Shown here: piece by piece, positions 35,101-43,990 of the stretch | How the letters are laid out: every line of letters begins with the position of its first letter | Numbering within the stretch: the first letter of the stretch is position 1 | NCBI RefSeq assembly: GCF_000725125.1 | Contig: NZ_JFCB01000025.1 | Span: 1-64,000 of the forward strand | Reading direction: 5' to 3' | Source of the DNA: Streptomyces toyocaensis | GTDB lineage: Bacteria; Actinomycetota; Actinomycetes; Streptomycetales; Streptomycetaceae | Length of the DNA stretch: 64,000 bases | Notes under the pieces: generated by a model | Databases searched by the model: none | What the model saw: the letters and a program-made list of their open reading frames with translations, nothing else | What the model was told of the DNA's origin: nothing | Position numbers and translations under genes: made by a program

Positions 35101-35886
35101 GTGGAAGTTGTCATCGTTGCGGACGCCGGGGCGGGCGGCGAGCTCATCGCCGAGGCCATGGCGCGGCTCCTGCGCCGCAGGCCCGACGCCCTGCTGGGCG
35201 TCGCCACGGGTTCGACGCCGCTGCCCGTCTACCGGGCGCTGGCGGCCAGGGTGACGTCGGGTGCCGTGGACACCTCGCGGGCGCGGATCGCCCAGCTCGA
35301 CGAGTACGTGGGGCTGCCGGCCGACCATCCCGAGTCCTACCGGTCGGTGCTCCGCAGGGAGGTCCTGGAGCCGCTCGGGATCGGGATGGACGCCTTCATG
35401 GGCCCCGACGGCACGGCCGAGGACGTGCAGGCGGCCTGCGAGGCGTACGACAGGGAGCTCGCCGAGGCCGGCGGGGTGGACCTGCAGCTGCTCGGGATCG
35501 GCACGGACGGGCACATCGGGTTCAACGAGCCGTGCTCCTCGCTCGCCTCTCGCACCCGGATCAAGACGCTGACCGAGCAGACCCGGGTGGACAACGCGCG
35601 CTTCTTCGACGGCGACATCGACCAGGTTCCCCACCACGTCATCACCCAGGGCATCGGCACCATCCTGGAGGCCCGCCACCTCGTCCTGCTGGCCACCGGC
35701 GAGGGCAAGGCGGACGCGGTCGCCGCGACCGTCGAGGGACCGGTGGCGGCGGTGTGCCCGGCCTCCGCGCTCCAGCTGCACCCCCGTGCCACGGTGGTCG
35801 TCGACGAGGCCGCGGCGTCCAAGCTGAAGCTCGCCGACTACTTCCGGCACACCTACGCGCACAAGCCGGAGTGGCAGGGGATCTGA
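35101..35886 (+). CDS. nagB: glucosamine-6-phosphate deaminase
   Basis: A 261-residue NagB that converts glucosamine-6-P to fructose-6-P and ammonia, the last step of chitin/GlcNAc use before glycolysis. Motifs: LLGVATGSTPLPVYRAL at the N-terminus (phosphate loop), RIAQLDEYVGLPADHPESY (catalytic Asp region), LLGIGTDGHIGFNEP (active-site His) and LATGEGKADAVAA. The start is GTG at 35101. Two DasR sites lie upstream and the dasR gene follows directly, so substrate and regulator are linked: glucosamine-6-P releases DasR from DNA (known). Confidence 0.96.
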   Translation: MEVVIVADAGAGGELIAEAMARLLRRRPDALLGVATGSTPLPVYRALAARVTSGAVDTSRARIAQLDEYVGLPADHPESYRSVLRREVLEPLGIGMDAFMGPDGTAEDVQAACEAYDRELAEAGGVDLQLLGIGTDGHIGFNEPCSSLASRTRIKTLTEQTRVDNARFFDGDIDQVPHHVITQGIGTILEARHLVLLATGEGKADAVAATVEGPVAAVCPASALQLHPRATVVVDEAAASKLKLADYFRHTYAHKPEWQGI

Positions 35887-36807
<921 letters not shown>

Positions 36808-36987
36808 GCCGACGCCGTGCCGAACCCCGACGAAACGGGTGGTTGACAAGGTTTTCGTTGCTGTTGGCTCTCGGTTGAGCCGCGCCTGGATACCGCTGTG
36901 CCGACGAGGGGTTACGGCCCCGCCGCGCCCTCACCTAGATTTCCCTGCGCTTACCGCCCGTGATCAGTGAGGGGACGGAACCGTCAG

Positions 36988-37254
36988 ATGTCGCAAGCCC
37001 CAGAAACCACAGGAGGGCCGGTGGTGACGCCCCTGCGCGTCGTCATCGCCCTCTGTCTCGTCGCACCGTTCGTGGCCATGCTGTGGGTCGGTTCGTACGC
37101 GAAGACCGACCCCGTCGTCATCGGCATCCCGTTCTTCTACTGGTACCAGATGCTGTGGGTGCTGCTCTCCACCGGGCTGACGATGATCGCCTACAAGCTC
37201 TGGCAGCGTGACCAGCGCGCCCGCTCGGCCTCGAAGGGCGGTGCGTCGAAGTGA
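36988..37254 (+). CDS. DUF3311 small membrane protein
   Basis: An 88-residue protein with two transmembrane helices (VVIALCLVAPFVAMLWVG and YQMLWVLLSTGLTMIAYKLW) and a basic C-terminus. DUF3311 proteins are the small companion of sodium:solute symporters such as MctP (family knowledge), and the symporter GTG overlaps its stop (GTGA). The ATG at 36988 gives MSQAPETT; the 180-bp leader contains a TTGACA at 36843-36848 but no good -10. Confidence 0.9.
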   Translation: MSQAPETTGGPVVTPLRVVIALCLVAPFVAMLWVGSYAKTDPVVIGIPFFYWYQMLWVLLSTGLTMIAYKLWQRDQRARSASKGGASK

Positions 37255-38882
37255 ACGACGGCGTGAACGGCGTGGCACTCGCCGTCTTCCTCTTCTTCTT
37301 CCTCCTCGTCACGGCGATGGGGTTCATGGCCGCGCGCTGGCGCAAGGCCGAGAACGAGCACAGCCTCGACGAATGGGGACTGGGCGGACGGTCCTTCGGG
37401 ACCTGGGTGACCTGGTTCCTGCTCGGCGGCGACCTGTACACCGCCTACACCTTCGTCGCCGTACCGGCGGCGATCTACGCGGCGGGCGCGGCGGGCTTCT
37501 TCGCGGTGCCGTACACGATCCTGGTGTACCCGCTGATCTTCACCTTCCTCCCCCGGCTGTGGTCGGTGTCGCACAAGCACGGCTACGTGACGACGTCCGA
37601 CTTCGTGCGCGGCCGGTTCGGCTCGAAGGGTCTGTCGCTGGCCGTCGCCGTCACCGGCATCCTGGCCACGATGCCGTACATCGCGCTCCAGCTCGTCGGC
37701 ATCCAGGCCGTGCTGGACGTGATGGGCGTCGGCGGCGGCGAGACCACCAACTGGTTCGTCAAGGACCTGCCGCTGCTGATCGCCTTCGGTGTGCTGGCGG
37801 CGTACACGTACTCGTCGGGGCTGCGGGCCCCCGCGCTGATCGCGTTCGTCAAGGACACACTGATCTACCTCGTGATCGCCGTGGCGATCATCTACATCCC
37901 CATCAAGCTCGGCGGCTTCGACGAGATCTTCGCCTCGGCGAGCGAGGCGTACAGCCAGACCAACCCGGCCACGGGCGCTCCGCGCGGTGCGCTGGTACCG
38001 GGCGACGCGGGCCAGTGGACGTACGCCACGCTGGCGCTGGGCTCGGCGCTCGCGCTGTTCATGTACCCGCACTCGATCACCGCGACTCTGTCCTCGCGCA
38101 GCCGTGAGGTGATCCGCCGCAACACCACGATCCTGCCGCTGTACTCGCTGATGCTGGGCCTGCTGGCACTGCTCGGCTTCATGGCGATCGCGGCCGGGGT
38201 GAAGGTGCAGAACGGGCAGCTGGCGATCCCGCAGCTGTTCGAGAACATGTTCCCCGCCTGGTTCGCGGGCGTGGCCTTCGCGGCGATCGGCATCGGCGCG
38301 CTGGTGCCGGCGGCGATCATGTCGATCGCGGCGGCGAACCTGTTCACCCGCAACATCTACAAGGACTTCATCAAGCCGGACGCGACGCCGAAGCAGGAGA
38401 CCCAGGTCTCCAAGATCGTCTCTCTGCTGGTGAAGGTGGGAGCACTGGTCTTCGTCCTGACCATGGACAAGACGGTCGCCATCAACTTCCAGTTGCTGGG
38501 CGGCATCTGGATCCTGCAGACCTTCCCGGCGCTGGTGGGCGGTCTGTTCACCCGCTGGTTCCACCGCTGGGCGCTGATCGGCGGCTGGGCGGTCGGCATG
38601 ATCTACGGCACGGTCGCCGCGTACGGGGTGGCGTCGCCGACGCAGAAGCACTTCGGCGGCTCGGCGAAGGAGATCCCGGGCATCGGCGAGATCGGCTACA
38701 TCGGCCTCACCGCGTTCGTGCTCAACGTCGTGGTCACGGTCGTCCTGACCTTCGTCATGAGGGCCCTGAAGGCACCCGAGGGCGTCGACCAGACCAAGCC
38801 GGAGGACTACACGGCGGACGCGGGCGACCCCGGTGTCCAGGTGGAGCTTCCGCCGGCCACGGCGGGCAGCAGCACCCACTGA
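37251..38882 (+). CDS. mctP: sodium:solute symporter, monocarboxylate MctP type
   Basis: A 543-residue SSS-family permease with about 13 transmembrane helices. The N-terminal signature is DEWGLGGRSFGTWVTWFLLG, followed by YVTTSDFVRGRFGSKG. The ion site region is in ALVPAAIMSIAAANLFTRNIY near residue 350. MctP-type symporters take up pyruvate, lactate, acetate or alanine, with DUF3311 as the small partner (family knowledge); the exact substrate is inferred. A very strong terminator follows. Confidence 0.9.
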   Translation: MNDGVNGVALAVFLFFFLLVTAMGFMAARWRKAENEHSLDEWGLGGRSFGTWVTWFLLGGDLYTAYTFVAVPAAIYAAGAAGFFAVPYTILVYPLIFTFLPRLWSVSHKHGYVTTSDFVRGRFGSKGLSLAVAVTGILATMPYIALQLVGIQAVLDVMGVGGGETTNWFVKDLPLLIAFGVLAAYTYSSGLRAPALIAFVKDTLIYLVIAVAIIYIPIKLGGFDEIFASASEAYSQTNPATGAPRGALVPGDAGQWTYATLALGSALALFMYPHSITATLSSRSREVIRRNTTILPLYSLMLGLLALLGFMAIAAGVKVQNGQLAIPQLFENMFPAWFAGVAFAAIGIGALVPAAIMSIAAANLFTRNIYKDFIKPDATPKQETQVSKIVSLLVKVGALVFVLTMDKTVAINFQLLGGIWILQTFPALVGGLFTRWFHRWALIGGWAVGMIYGTVAAYGVASPTQKHFGGSAKEIPGIGEIGYIGLTAFVLNVVVTVVLTFVMRALKAPEGVDQTKPEDYTADAGDPGVQVELPPATAGSSTH

Positions 38883-38898
38883 CGCCACGGGCGCACCG

Positions 38899-38936
38899 GG
38901 CGACGGGCCGCCGGAGGAATCCGGCGGCCCGTCGCC
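38899..38936 (+). terminator. strong terminator downstream of mctP
   Basis: A perfect 16-bp inverted repeat (GGCGACGGGCCGCCGG 38899-38914, loop AGGAAT, mirror 38921-38936), 16 bases after the stop. It isolates the nrd operon. Confidence 0.9.
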
Positions 38937-39001
38937 GTACCCGTCCGGCCCACCCGGCCCGACGGCCGGCGGATGTGAGTTGACGCTCTGACACCAGCGC
39001 G

Positions 39002-39048
39002 ACACAACATATGGGGTTGCCGTCGGCACCTGGCACAAGATGTATGCT
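39002..39048 (+). promoter_or_regulatory. two NrdR-like boxes over the nrdABS promoter
   Basis: Box 1, ACACAACATATGGGGT (39002-39017), and box 2, GCACAAGATGTATGCT (39033-39048), resemble the 16-bp NrdR consensus acaCwAtATaTwGtgt. They are 31 bases apart, three helical turns, the spacing expected for paired NrdR boxes. TATGCT (39043-39048) inside box 2 could be the -10, which would place the transcript start at the riboswitch. A TTGACG at 38980-38985 is too far for that -10. Confidence 0.65.
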
Positions 39049-39054
39049 CATGCT

Positions 39055-39168
39055 CGCTGTCGTCGCAGGGGAATCCGGTGCGAGTCCGGAACTGTCCCGC
39101 AACGGTGTACCCATGCCTGCCCGAGCCGGGGTGTGCGTGGGCGTCAGTCCGAGGACCTGCCGACAGCG
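39055..39168 (+). ncRNA. cobalamin (coenzyme B12) riboswitch of the nrd operon
   Basis: A B12 box, AGTCCGAGGACCTGCCGAC, occurs at 39146-39164. Upstream is the conserved core GGGGAATCCGGTGCGAGTCC, then CTGTCCCGCAAC. P1 is a perfect 8-bp helix, CGCTGTCG (39055-39062) with CGACAGCG (39161-39168), and GCAGG (39065-39069) pairs with CCTGC (39156-39160). At 114 nt it is compact. In S. coelicolor a B12 riboswitch represses class Ia ribonucleotide reductase when the B12-dependent class II enzyme can work (known). The ~134-nt stretch to the nrdA start holds the expression platform. Confidence 0.95.
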
Positions 39169-39302
39169 CGCCCGGCCGTCCGGTCCGGGTGCCCCGACGT
39201 CCGGGCCTCGCGGAATGGGCCGGTGGACGCGACGCCGCGTGCGCTCGTGTGCTGCCCCCTGCCCTCCTCGTGGCCCCCGTGCCGAGCGAGGGAGAGCCCC
39301 AC

Positions 39303-41660
39303 GTGACCATCGCGCCAGCCGATCCGGCTTCAGCGGTCGCCGTGACCGAGGAGAGCGACGGCCCCGGTGCCGTGTTGCTGCGGACCCTGACCGGGCTGAC
39401 CGCCGACCTGCCCGACGCCGACCCCGGCCGGGTCGCCGCCGCCGCGCTGCGCGGCCGGTCCGCGGCCGCCGACGAGGCGGAACTGCGGGAACTGGCGACC
39501 GAGGCGGCGGCCGGGCTCATCTCCGAGGACCCGGCCTACTCCCGGCTCGCCGCCCGGCTGCTGACCATCGGCATCCGCGCCGAGGCCGCCTCCCAGGGCG
39601 TCACGTCGTTCACCGGGTCCGTCGCGACCGGGCACCGCGAGGGTCTGATCGCCGACCGGACCGCCGCCTTCGTCCGGCTGCACGGGGACCGGCTCGACGC
39701 GCTGATCGACACCCGCGCCGACGACCGCTTCGGATACTTCGGCCTGCGCACCCTGCACAGCCGCTACCTGCTGCGGCACCCGGTCACCCGCAAGGTCGTC
39801 GAGACGCCCCAGCACTTCCTGCTGCGGGTCGCCGCCGGTCTCGCCGAGGACGACAGCGCGCGCTCGCTGGACGAGGTCGCCGCGCTGTACGGGCTGATGA
39901 GCCGCCTGGACTACCTGCCCTCCTCCCCCACCCTGTTCAACTCCGGTACCCGGCACCCCCAGATGTCGTCGTGCTACCTGCTGGACTCCCCCAGGGACGA
40001 GCTGGACTCGATCTACGACCGCTACCACCAGGTCGCCCGCCTCTCCAAGCACGCCGGCGGCATCGGTCTGGCCTACTCCCGCATCCGCTCACGGGGTTCG
40101 CTGATCCGCGGCACCAACGGGCACTCCAACGGCATCGTCCCGTTCCTGAAGACGCTGGACGCCTCCGTCGCCGCGGTGAACCAGGGCGGGCGGCGCAAGG
40201 GCGCGGCGGCGGTGTACCTGGAGACCTGGCACTCCGACATCGAGGAGTTCCTCGAACTGCGCGACAACACCGGTGAGGACGCCCGCCGCACGCACAACCT
40301 GAACCTCGCGCACTGGGTGCCGGACGAGTTCATGCGCCGGGTGGACGCCGACGGGACGTGGTCGCTGTTCTCCCCGGCGGACGTGCCCGAACTGGTCGAC
40401 CTGTGGGGCGAGGAGTTCGACGCGGCCTACCGGGCCGCCGAGGCCCGGGGCCTGGCCCGCAAGACCCTCCCGGCGCGCGAGCTGTACGGCCGGATGATGC
40501 GCACGCTCGCCCAGACCGGCAACGGCTGGATGACCTTCAAGGACACCGCCAACCGCACCGCCAACCAGACCGCCGAGCCGGGCCACGTCATCCACTCCTC
40601 GAACCTGTGCACGGAGATCCTCGAGGTCACCGACGACGGGGAGACGGCGGTCTGCAACCTGGGGTCGGTCAACCTCGGGGCGTTCGTGGAGCACGGGGAC
40701 ATCGGCTGGGAGCGCCTCGACGAGACGGTGCGCACGGCCGTGACGTTCCTCGACCGGGTCGTCGACATCAACTTCTACCCGACCGAGCAGGCGGGCCGCT
40801 CCAACGCCAGGTGGCGCCCCGTCGGTCTCGGCGCCATGGGACTGCAGGACGTCTTCTTCAAGCTGCGGCTGCCCTTCGACTCCCCCGAGGCGAAGGCCCT
40901 CTCCACGAGGATCGCCGAGCGGATCATGCTCGCCGCGTACGAGACCTCCGCCGACCTCGCCGAGCGGGACGGACCGCTCCCGGCCTGGGAGAAGACCCGT
41001 ACCGCCCGCGGTGTGCTGCACCCCGACCACTACGGCGCCGCACTGTCCTGGCCGGAGCGCTGGGCCGCGCTGCGGACCCGGATCGCGGTGACCGGGATGC
41101 GCAACTCGCTGCTGCTGGCGATCGCGCCCACCGCCACCATCGCGTCGATCGCGGGCGTGTACGAGTGCATCGAGCCGCAGGTGTCCAACCTCTTCAAGCG
41201 CGAGACGCTGTCCGGGGAGTTCCTCCAGGTCAACTCCTACCTGGTGGACGACCTGAAGCGGCTCGGCGTGTGGGACGCGCGCACCCGCGAGGCGCTGCGC
41301 GAGGCGGGTGGCTCGGTGCAGGACGTCGCGTGGATCCCCGAGGAGGTGCGGCGGCTGTACCGCACGGCGTGGGAGATCCCGCAGCGCGCTCTGATCGACA
41401 TGGCCGCCGCGCGCACCCCGTTCCTGGACCAGGCGCAGTCCCTCAACCTGTTCCTGGAGACGCCGACGATCGGCAAGCTCTCCTCGATGTACGTCTACGC
41501 CTGGAAGCAGGGTCTGAAGACCACGTACTACCTGCGTTCGCGCCCGGCGACCCGGATCGCCCGCGCGGCCCGCGCCACCGTCCCCGTGCAGGCCGCCGCG
41601 GACCCCGAGGCGGTCGCCTGCTCCCTTGAGAACCCCGAGTCCTGCGAGGCCTGCCAGTGA
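39303..41660 (+). CDS. nrdA: class Ia ribonucleoside-diphosphate reductase, large subunit
   Basis: Reduces ribonucleotides to deoxyribonucleotides (785 residues). Catalytic features: MSSCYLLD (first active-site Cys), SSNLCTEI (radical Cys with Asn and Glu), AVCNLGSVNLG (second redox Cys), KTTYYLRSR (Tyr-Tyr radical path), and a C-terminal CEAC shuttle pair. The N-terminal ~100 residues keep the end of an ATP-cone (LISEDPAYSRLAARLLTI) but lack the usual KRDG start. GTG at 39303 has GGGAGAG upstream; longer frames run into the riboswitch. nrdB overlaps by four bases. Confidence 0.95.
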   Translation: MTIAPADPASAVAVTEESDGPGAVLLRTLTGLTADLPDADPGRVAAAALRGRSAAADEAELRELATEAAAGLISEDPAYSRLAARLLTIGIRAEAASQGVTSFTGSVATGHREGLIADRTAAFVRLHGDRLDALIDTRADDRFGYFGLRTLHSRYLLRHPVTRKVVETPQHFLLRVAAGLAEDDSARSLDEVAALYGLMSRLDYLPSSPTLFNSGTRHPQMSSCYLLDSPRDELDSIYDRYHQVARLSKHAGGIGLAYSRIRSRGSLIRGTNGHSNGIVPFLKTLDASVAAVNQGGRRKGAAAVYLETWHSDIEEFLELRDNTGEDARRTHNLNLAHWVPDEFMRRVDADGTWSLFSPADVPELVDLWGEEFDAAYRAAEARGLARKTLPARELYGRMMRTLAQTGNGWMTFKDTANRTANQTAEPGHVIHSSNLCTEILEVTDDGETAVCNLGSVNLGAFVEHGDIGWERLDETVRTAVTFLDRVVDINFYPTEQAGRSNARWRPVGLGAMGLQDVFFKLRLPFDSPEAKALSTRIAERIMLAAYETSADLAERDGPLPAWEKTRTARGVLHPDHYGAALSWPERWAALRTRIAVTGMRNSLLLAIAPTATIASIAGVYECIEPQVSNLFKRETLSGEFLQVNSYLVDDLKRLGVWDARTREALREAGGSVQDVAWIPEEVRRLYRTAWEIPQRALIDMAAARTPFLDQAQSLNLFLETPTIGKLSSMYVYAWKQGLKTTYYLRSRPATRIARAARATVPVQAAADPEAVACSLENPESCEACQ

Positions 41661-42667
41661 CGACCGACAAGAACCTGCTCGACCCCGGTTTCGAGCTGAC
41701 GCTGCGCCCCATGCGCTACCCGGACTTCTACGACCGCTACCGGGACGCCATCAAGAACACCTGGCACGTGGAGGAGGTGGACCTGCACTCGGACGTCGCC
41801 GACCTGGCGAAGCTCACCCCGGAGGAACAGCATCTGATCGGCCGGCTCGTGGCCTTCTTCGCCACGGGTGACTCGATCGTGGCGAACAACCTGGTGCTCA
41901 CGCTGTACAAGCACATCAACTCCCCGGAGGCGCGGCTGTACCTGTCGCGGCAGCTGTTCGAGGAGGCGGTGCACGTCCAGTTCTACCTGACGCTGCTGGA
42001 CACCTATTTGCCCGACCCGGACGACCGGGCGGCGGCCTTCGCGGCCGTGGAGAACATCCCCTCCATCCGGGAGAAGGCCGAGTTCTGCTTCCGGTGGATG
42101 GACTCGGTGGAGAAGATCGACCGGCTGGAGACGCGGGCCGACCGCCGCCGCTTCCTGCTGAACCTGATCTGCTTCGCCGCGTGCATCGAGGGGCTGTTCT
42201 TCTACGGTGCGTTCGCGTACGTCTACTGGTTCCGGGGGCGGGGTCTGCTGCACGGGCTGGCGACCGGCACCAACTGGGTGTTCCGCGACGAGACGATGCA
42301 CATGTCCTTCGCCTTCGACGTCGTCGACACCGTGCGCAAGGAGGAGCCGGAGCTCTTCGACGAGGAGCTCGGGCAGCAGGTCACCGACATGCTGCGCGAG
42401 GCGGTCGAGGCGGAACTGCAGTTCGCGCGCGACCTGTGCGGCGACGGGCTGCCGGGCATGAACACCGAGTCGATGCGCCAGTACCTGGAGTGCGTCGCCG
42501 ACCAGCGGCTGGTACGGCTGGGCTTCGCGCCGGTGTACGGCTCGGAGAACCCGTTCTCTTTCATGGAGCTCCAGGGCGTCCAGGAGCTGACGAACTTCTT
42601 CGAGCGGCGTCCGTCCGCGTACCAGGTCGCCGTGGAGGGCACGGTCGACCTGGACGAGGACTTCTAG
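41657..42667 (+). CDS. nrdB: class Ia ribonucleoside-diphosphate reductase, small subunit
   Basis: A 336-residue radical-generating subunit. Di-iron ligands and radical site: FATGDSIV (Asp), QLFEEAVHVQFY (Glu, His and the candidate radical Tyr), CIEGLFFYGAF (Glu) and WVFRDETMHMSF (Glu, His). GTG at 41657 overlaps the nrdA stop (GTGA). It supplies the radical to NrdA. In S. coelicolor it is the middle gene of nrdABS; here a small minus-strand gene lies between it and nrdS. Confidence 0.95.
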   Translation: MTTDKNLLDPGFELTLRPMRYPDFYDRYRDAIKNTWHVEEVDLHSDVADLAKLTPEEQHLIGRLVAFFATGDSIVANNLVLTLYKHINSPEARLYLSRQLFEEAVHVQFYLTLLDTYLPDPDDRAAAFAAVENIPSIREKAEFCFRWMDSVEKIDRLETRADRRRFLLNLICFAACIEGLFFYGAFAYVYWFRGRGLLHGLATGTNWVFRDETMHMSFAFDVVDTVRKEEPELFDEELGQQVTDMLREAVEAELQFARDLCGDGLPGMNTESMRQYLECVADQRLVRLGFAPVYGSENPFSFMELQGVQELTNFFERRPSAYQVAVEGTVDLDEDF

Positions 42668-42691
42668 AGCGCCGCGCGCCCCGGTGCCGTC

Positions 42692-42916
42692 TCACGCCGC
42701 CCTTGCGGTGCGGTGCGGGGCGGCACCCCGGGCCGGGCGGGCCCCCGCCGCCGTGGTGCGATGCCCGGCGGCGGCGCGTGCGGCCTCGGCCCGCCTGATC
42801 TGCCGGTCGATCCGCCGGTCGTGGGCGACGCCGATCAGTGCGGGCAGGGTCATGAGGACGAACAGGCCGAGAACGGCGACCACCGCGATCAGTGCTTCCC
42901 TCTGCGTCGTATCCAT
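42692..42916 (-). CDS. small single-pass membrane protein
   Basis: A 74-residue protein. One transmembrane helix (ALIAVVAVLGLFVLMTLPALIGVA, residues ~8-31) is followed by a very basic, Ala/Arg-rich cytoplasmic tail. The ATG at 42916 gives MDTTQREA; a longer frame upstream runs into the nrdS promoter. It lies convergent to nrdB and divergent from nrdS, so it interrupts the usual nrdB-nrdS contiguity. The function is unknown. Confidence 0.6.
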   Translation of the reverse strand: MDTTQREALIAVVAVLGLFVLMTLPALIGVAHDRRIDRQIRRAEAARAAAGHRTTAAGARPARGAAPHRTARAA

Positions 42917-43008
42917 GACACCACTGTCACGCCGAATGCTCCTTACCGGCAGTGGCAGGACCGTCATGGAACCTCGATTTACTGCCACCGGCGGGGCACA
43001 CTGGAGCC

Positions 43009-43971
43009 ATGCTCAAGAACGTGGCCGCCGTCCTGCTCGACGGTGTGAACCCCTTCGAACTCGGCGTCGTCTGCGAGGTCTTCGGCGTCGACCGCAGTGA
43101 CGACGGGCTGCCGGTCCACGACTTCGCCGTCGCCTCGGCCGACGGTCCCGCGGTGCGCACCAGCGCGGGTTTCTCCCTCCAGGTCGAGCACGGCCTGGAG
43201 CGTCTGGAGACGGCCGACCTCATCGCCGTACCCGCCGGTTCCTCCTATGTCTCCCGGGAGTTCCCGCCCGGCCTGCTGGACGCCCTGCGCCGGGCCGTGG
43301 ACCGGGGCGCCCGGGTGCTCAGCGTCTGCTCAGGGGTGTTCGTGCTCGCCGCCGCCGGCCTCCTCGACGGGCGGCGGGTCACCGCCCACTGGAAGCACGC
43401 GGAGGACCTGACGAGGCGGTATCCCCATCTGACCGTCGAACCGGACGTGCTGTACGTCGACGAGGACCCGGTGATCACCTCCGCCGGCACCGCCGCCGGG
43501 ATCGACGCCTGTCTGCACCTGGTGCGCAAGGAGCAGGGCCCGGACGTCGCCAACAGGATCGCCCGGCGCATGGTGGTGCCCCCGCACCGCGACGGCGGCC
43601 AGGCGCAGTACATCGAGCGCCCGCTGCCGCGGTCCGGCGGCGGCACCGTCTCGGAGGTGCTGGTGTGGATGGAGCGGCACCTCGACGAGGAGGTCACCGT
43701 GGAACAGCTCGCCGCCCGCGCCCACATGTCCCCGCGCACCTTCGCCCGCCGCTTCCAGCAGGAGACCGGCACCACGCCCTACCGCTGGATCCTGCGCCAG
43801 CGGGTGCTGCTGGCGCAGCATCTGCTGGAGGCGACGGACGAGACCGTGGACGCGATCGCGGGCCGCACCGGCTTCGGCAACGCGGCGGCGCTGCGCCATC
43901 ACTTCGTGCGCGCCGTGGGAGCCACCCCGCACTCGTACCGGCGCACGTTCAGGGGACCGGAGGCCGCCTGA
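43009..43971 (+). CDS. nrdS: GlxA/AraC-family regulator NrdS
   Basis: A 320-residue regulator. Residues ~1-175 form a DJ-1/PfpI-like domain (VCSGVFVLAAAGLLDGRRVT, with Cys105 at the nucleophile-elbow position). The C-terminus has two AraC HTHs (VEQLAARAHMSPRTFARRFQ and VDAIAGRTGFGNAAALRHHF). The third gene of nrdABS in S. coelicolor is an AraC-like regulator (known), and this is its positional match. The ATG at 43009 has GGAG only two bases away, so a leaderless or weak start is possible. It may have its own promoter given the intervening gene. Confidence 0.85.
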   Translation: MLKNVAAVLLDGVNPFELGVVCEVFGVDRSDDGLPVHDFAVASADGPAVRTSAGFSLQVEHGLERLETADLIAVPAGSSYVSREFPPGLLDALRRAVDRGARVLSVCSGVFVLAAAGLLDGRRVTAHWKHAEDLTRRYPHLTVEPDVLYVDEDPVITSAGTAAGIDACLHLVRKEQGPDVANRIARRMVVPPHRDGGQAQYIERPLPRSGGGTVSEVLVWMERHLDEEVTVEQLAARAHMSPRTFARRFQQETGTTPYRWILRQRVLLAQHLLEATDETVDAIAGRTGFGNAAALRHHFVRAVGATPHSYRRTFRGPEAA

Positions 43972-43990
43972 ACGTGCGCCGGCGGGCCGG

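Noticed and set aside
37208-38107. Alternative frame inside mctP
   Set aside because: The overlapping frame is Arg-rich with no membrane pattern; the mctP frame has a clear 13-helix profile and the GTGA coupling.
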